Positions 5,865-5,965 of a stretch of DNA of 5,965 nucleotides are shown here, one piece after another. How positions within the stretch are numbered: position 1 is the stretch's first letter; the number at the start of each line of letters is the position of its first letter. Source of the DNA: Actinomycetes bacterium. GTDB taxonomy: Bacteria; Actinomycetota; Acidimicrobiia; Acidimicrobiales; Bog-793. The notes under the pieces were generated by a model. It did no database searches. It saw nothing but the letters and a program-made list of their open reading frames with translations, and was not told where the DNA came from. Made by a program: the position numbers and the translations under genes. The DNA is taken from the NCBI GenBank assembly GCA_021821585.1, contig JAKACF010000180.1, positions 383 to 6,347 on the forward strand, in the 5' to 3' direction.

Positions 5865-5965
5865 ATGTCCCGCCGGAGCTCGCTGCTGCGGTCGGTCCGC
5901 CCGCTGCTCGGTTCGCTGGTGGCGGCAGGACTGCTGGCGGCCTGCTCCGGCCCGCCGACGGCCCC
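5865..5965 (+). CDS. Partial lipoprotein (signal peptide and lipobox only)
   Basis: Only the first 33 residues lie in the window; the frame is open to the right edge. The sequence is a textbook lipoprotein signal: Ser/Arg-rich start (MSRRSSLLRSVR, 1-12), hydrophobic core (about 14-25), and the lipobox L-A-A-C ending at C27, followed by SGPPTA. The mature protein would be anchored by the lipidated cysteine on the outer face of the membrane. The mature domain is not visible, so nothing can be said of its function. It follows the exporter gene by 56 bases but has its own putative promoter and lies beyond a hairpin, so it is probably a separate transcription unit. Confidence 0.75.
   Translation, partial: MSRRSSLLRSVRPLLGSLVAAGLLAACSGPPTA

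Overview
The window is very GC-rich DNA (about 70% or more by eye). Its codons end almost always in G or C, GTG starts occur, and two genes carry a TANNNT hexamer exactly six bases before ATG, as in leaderless transcripts. Together this points to a high-GC actinobacterium (Actinomycetota). Nothing seen fixes the family, and there is no rRNA, tRNA, insertion sequence or CRISPR array.

Layout from left to right. (1) At 1-419 on the minus strand lies the N-terminal part of a gene that leaves the window; it resembles FemAB/GNAT-like acyltransferase-fold proteins. (2) A gene-free divergent region (420-748) holds several very GC-rich palindromes. (3) A plus-strand cluster follows: a small membrane protein with PLDc_N and SHOCT domains (749-1153), an SCP2 sterol-carrier-like protein (1178-1597) and an amylo-alpha-1,6-glucosidase (1594-3711). 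The last two overlap by ATGA, so they are probably translationally coupled. (4) A convergent LysR-family regulator (3726-4643, minus) and a divergent YeiH-family putative sulfite/sulfate exporter (4726-5808, plus) share an 82-bp control region. (5) After a strong hairpin, a lipoprotein gene starts at 5865 and runs off the right end.

The clearest functional unit is the regulator-transporter pair. The regulator resembles the YeiE/CysL/CbbR branch of LysR proteins, the branch whose enterobacterial member YeiE sits beside yeiH and is linked to sulfite. A perfect TAAGC-N3-GCTTA dyad, which also fits T-N11-A and TNA-N7-TNA, lies over the regulator's own putative -10 and start codon. This suggests autoregulation and control of the exporter from the same site. 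The plus-strand cluster combines alpha-glucan debranching with a lipid-binding-fold protein, and no functional link between them is obvious. I found no convincing sign of an entirely new system. The most unusual points are the SCP2-debranching coupling and the operator overlapping a leaderless start.
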